A DNA stretch of 15,323 nt, taken from NCBI GenBank assembly GCA_041589295.1, contig JBFHVZ010000083.1, forward strand, positions 1 through 15,323. The letters run 5' to 3'. Below the pieces are notes generated by a model. It searched no databases and was not told the DNA's origin. It saw nothing but the letters and a program-made list of their open reading frames with translations. The translations under genes and the position numbers were made by a program. This DNA comes from Bermanella sp041589295 (lineage in GTDB: Bacteria; Pseudomonadota; Gammaproteobacteria; Pseudomonadales; Oceanobacteraceae). Shown piece after piece: positions 13,601 through 15,323 of the stretch (positions within the stretch are counted from its first letter, which is position 1; every line of letters starts with the position of its first letter).

Positions 13601-15323
13601 TGTCAAAGTCGGTCGTAGCGTTGGCTGTATCTAGGCTTTCAAAAATAGCCATTTCCCATTCATCGCCCAGACCATCAGAATCAGTATCACTGTGTGCTGC
13701 TGGGTTAGTTGGGAAGGCATCTTCTGAGTTGGGCACACCATCTTGGTCGGTATCCCCTTCGACAACACGGTAGGTCAGCGTATGAGGTGCGCGTCCGCGC
13801 TCGGTCCGTAATTCAAGCTCAATGCTTCCGGTCGTACCGATGTCTTCAGTACTTGGCGAACGAGCTAATGCATTTCGGATTGCGTAGTAGTAAGGAGGAA
13901 CATTGATGTTTATGTAGCTTTGAGACAGCGACAGCCAATCTGGACTTTCAGATAACAGCTCTACATGTGCGTAGCTAGGGGTCGGAACGCAGCAGTAGCC
14001 TTCAGAGGTCACAAGCAATGGAATGGCATTTTCTTGTTCCGATCCAAAAACTAATTCTAAGCCATCATCGTTTACGATATCGAGATAGGCTGGTGTAGGT
14101 AAATAAACTTCATCAGCGCCAGCATAATCAAAATCCCTAATATCTAAACGAATGTCTTCGGCTAGTTCAACGTGGGTGTCACCAAAAATTTCAACTGGGA
14201 TTGTTTTGGTTAATTCGCCCGGCGCAAATTCGATAGCGCCTGTGAAATTTTCGGCCTGCCAGTTCGACCCTGCAAGCGATCGGGATTGAGCCAATGTGTA
14301 ATAAACCCTAAGTGGCTCAGTTGGTGCCTTCGATAAACTCACGGTAAAAGCGGCCGTTTGCGAACCTTCGTTACCCTCAACGACAGAATCGGCACTGGTA
14401 AAAATTAAAATGCCATCAACCGCAATGATGTTGATTGTGGACGTTCGCACAGCATCCGTATCCGTCGCACTTACGACCACAGAATAAGTTGCTCCGACTT
14501 CGTTAGGTACAGTACCTGATAATTGTAAATGGTCTGCACTCAACATCTGAGTCGACAACCAATCGGGTTTGTCTGTAACGGTAAGTTCAACGGTTTCATC
14601 CATGTAATCAAACGCAAACACATCTAGATTAAACACCTGCCCGACGACAGCCTCCTGACTTTGATGCTCGATAGAAGGCGCTTCATTCAAAACACAGCTA
14701 TAGCTTGCGCTGATAATCTCGCTTGGCTCTAATAGATTATTGCCATTTTGATCTAAACCGATTTGATGCTTTTCACCACCATGAAAACAATTTTCGCCCC
14801 AAGGTTCAGATACCGTTTCAATCAATAGCTCAGACAAATCCGCAGACGTGCCATCAACACCATGACAAACGTAGTCGGTGTTTTGCACTTCGGCTTCTTC
14901 CAAGACACCATTGGCATCAATATCCAAACCGGAGCGAACCACGATGCCACCCGCAGCACAATGCTCACCAGCGGGCTCTCTGTCGGTTGACACTAGGGCG
15001 GTATAAACCGGTGCAGATAGATTACAAATGCTTTCACGCTGATCTACTTCCGCCTCGGCTAGGACACCATCACGGTCATCATCGGTTCCGACCAGTACTG
15101 TTTTACCACCGAATGGACAGACTTCTTCTGTGGCATCAACCACGCGAATTAAGCTGCTTTGACCATCTTGGCCATTCAGGCCGGCGACGCCATCCACACC
15201 ATTAGCCCCGTGGCAAACCGTAAAGGTGCGGCTGTGATCAATCTCGTCAGGGTCTAAGCGACCATTGGCATTGGTATCCATGCCCAGTTGCACTTCAACC
15301 GCACCGCTTGGGCAAGTCTCGGA
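10689..15323 (-). CDS. Giant secreted calcium-repeat mosaic protein with RCC1 propeller (5'-partial)
   Basis: At least 1544 residues are visible; the frame stays open to the window edge, so the true start is outside and 15293 is not the start. Domains from N to C, by position: four Cys-paired EF-loop repeats (about 15323-14690), an Ig-like domain (14690-14417), a Calx-beta domain (14415-14070), an unassigned beta domain containing a CC pair (14067-13760), TSP3-type calcium repeats (13758-13553), a jelly-roll/MAM-like domain (13550-13130), nine more TSP3 repeats (13125-12455), a tandem cadherin-like Ig domain (12450-12180), an RCC1 beta-propeller (12160-11185), a second jelly-roll (11160-10750) and a short TSP3 tail ending VEDPEPNVPAL. 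There is no C-terminal anchor or sorting signal. Likely an extracellular adhesin-like protein; the ligand is unknown. Confidence 0.9.
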   Translation of the reverse strand, partial: SETCPSGAVEVQLGMDTNANGRLDPDEIDHSRTFTVCHGANGVDGVAGLNGQDGQSSLIRVVDATEEVCPFGGKTVLVGTDDDRDGVLAEAEVDQRESICNLSAPVYTALVSTDREPAGEHCAAGGIVVRSGLDIDANGVLEEAEVQNTDYVCHGVDGTSADLSELLIETVSEPWGENCFHGGEKHQIGLDQNGNNLLEPSEIISASYSCVLNEAPSIEHQSQEAVVGQVFNLDVFAFDYMDETVELTVTDKPDWLSTQMLSADHLQLSGTVPNEVGATYSVVVSATDTDAVRTSTINIIAVDGILIFTSADSVVEGNEGSQTAAFTVSLSKAPTEPLRVYYTLAQSRSLAGSNWQAENFTGAIEFAPGELTKTIPVEIFGDTHVELAEDIRLDIRDFDYAGADEVYLPTPAYLDIVNDDGLELVFGSEQENAIPLLVTSEGYCCVPTPSYAHVELLSESPDWLSLSQSYININVPPYYYAIRNALARSPSTEDIGTTGSIELELRTERGRAPHTLTYRVVEGDTDQDGVPNSEDAFPTNPAAHSDTDSDGLGDEWEMAIFESLDTANATTDFDNNGVSDLSAFENNTPVHDLTFSFENGALPNGWVNTGDVDWVVTDASSYHGTYALTTAQRLNPGQVARLEFTLSTQQGQLNVRGRLAEGEGYFQSWNLRLVSGSGSSSGFYLSDNHWNTLTRNFEPGEHRLVLEYRNSSDTHTGRQVYIDYFSGLSGIIPADRDGDGVLNGEDLFPDNPAAATDTDEDGIGDEWELSYFGTLDRVNANSDFDQDGLSDASEFTQGANPANTDTDNDGVTDGEDLWVTDSRYARDTDNDGLADEWELMHFVSLQETDGSQDSDGDSISDADEFAQGSTPAPDRDNDGVSDSRDAFPDNSQYAFDTDNDGLADEWERLYCPVTSGNSASYCEQYPQNSLHYLTANSDYDQDGRRDLEEFMAGTNPTVMDLTAIEDVVAVSAGQSITFNPTENDTSAAVAISVSQIALPQTGEGSLQDNSDGTYTYTAPTNFIGWIMLDYTADDGITTDSSRVLIRVSDQQFGQLIKIKGNEGYTLEGFTMALFDDGLLYAWGKNDHGQLGNGDTTDRHSPVRVITLADVVDFDMGYNFSVALKQDGTVWYWGGNNVATTPQQINSLTDVKGVAAGYSELHIITASGNVASAYASSNIPSSFDAISGMANIKSLAAGQNHILAVDEDGVVWSEGENIYGQLGNGSNTNSHGTAVQVSKLSGVESIEAAYYQSFAIDSDGALHAWGNNSSGRLGDGTDTNRNVPVVITSLTNVASVAAGQEHTVVLTDAGQVYGMGSGQGFYSSTPTLLVNEGIAHIGAGAGTSFVVTSEGVTQSMGANYQGQLGNGNTNSTSEFGRIDWLHAGQESMISELWGEGFEWGELPPLWSNAGQHWVISQEASQGDYSLTVTTSLSDYQSALLGVNATTAAGEVTFSVKTSTEADYDVLIFLIDGVEQARFSGENDWATTQVFTVEAGRHSFEWNYVKDGGTSAGADTVWIDDIRLPIDTDGDGLLDVEDPEPNVPAL
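11185..12160 (-). repeat. RCC1-type beta-propeller repeats within the giant protein
   Basis: Repeating blades of the form ...AWGxNxxGQLGNG...P..V..L..V..V.AG..H..ALxxDGxVxxWG. Clear instances are AWGKNDHGQLGNGDTTDR, GENIYGQLGNGSNTNS, AWGNNSSGRLGDGTDTNR and GANYQGQLGNGNTNS, with degenerate blades between. About six to seven blades fit a closed propeller. Confidence 0.88.
12455..13125 (-). repeat. TSP3-type DxDxDG calcium repeats, main block
   Basis: Nine Asp-rich 12-residue loops, such as DRDGDGVLNGED, DTDEDGIGDEWE, DTDNDGVTDGED and DTDNDGLADEWE (twice). Three more lie at 13553-13758 and one at the C-terminus. Each loop can bind calcium; together they form a rigid rod. Confidence 0.9.
14690..15323 (-). 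repeat. Four Cys-flanked EF-hand-loop repeats (DUF7151-like), first partial
   Basis: Each unit has a Cys, a GG or GA turn, a 12-residue loop with ligands at 1, 3, 5 and 12 (DTNANGRLDPDE, DDDRDGVLAEAE, DIDANGVLEEAE, DQNGNNLLEPSE) and a closing Cys, as in VCHG. The DUF7151 name is from memory. Between the first two units a collagen-like run of six Gly-X-Y triplets is encoded at 15156-15209. Confidence 0.8.

Noticed and set aside
14723..15205. 160-residue plus-strand open frame
   Set aside because: It is antisense to the giant repeat protein, whose domains are clearly recognisable; the plus-strand frame is His/Pro/Arg-rich with no ribosome site or known motif.

Overview
The window looks like chromosomal DNA from a moderate-GC, probably marine gammaproteobacterium. 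The signs are a two-domain TrxC (thioredoxin 2), an HI0933/YhiN-type flavoprotein, an RND efflux pair, a perfect FNR/Anr-type box, and a very large mosaic surface protein of the kind common in marine Alteromonadales and Oceanospirillales. No rRNA, tRNA, CRISPR array, transposase or phage gene was seen. The organism call is inference from gene content and base composition, not from a marker gene.

Layout, left to right. Bases 1-152 hold the possible tail of a rightward gene and a bidirectional terminator. Two leftward genes follow: an exported helical protein of unknown function (153-866) and trxC (1022-1450). Divergent from trxC is a rightward three-gene envelope operon (1630-4167). It encodes a methionine-rich lipoprotein, an outer-membrane barrel with a Cys-Cys-Gly-Gly-Gly mature N-terminus, and a TlpA-like thioredoxin-fold lipoprotein. 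After a GAAAGC microsatellite and a bidirectional terminator comes a leftward, translationally coupled RND pump: permease 4343-7429 and lipoprotein adaptor 7429-8520. A small LIM-like zinc-finger protein (8720-8962) lies upstream on the same strand. A rightward HI0933-family flavoprotein (9371-10591) converges, across another bidirectional terminator, on a giant leftward gene (10689 to beyond 15323). That gene encodes a calcium-repeat, RCC1-propeller and Ig/Calx-beta mosaic protein whose N-terminus lies outside the window.

How the genes may work together. The 1630-4167 operon is the best candidate for an undescribed envelope system. Its products combine Met/His clusters typical of Cu(I)/Ag(I) sites, a barrel with a vicinal Cys pair, and a CPVC thioredoxin-like lipoprotein whose usual cis-proline position appears to be alanine. 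A cytoplasmic thioredoxin with its own zinc site is divergently transcribed next to it. A role in metal (copper-type) or thiol homeostasis is inferred, not shown. The RND pair has an unexpectedly clear anaerobic-control signal: TTGAT-N4-ATCAA, 20 bases upstream of a TTTAAT -10 element. The giant protein shows 17 calcium-loop motifs within the visible part alone, which suggests a secreted, calcium-stiffened surface protein.
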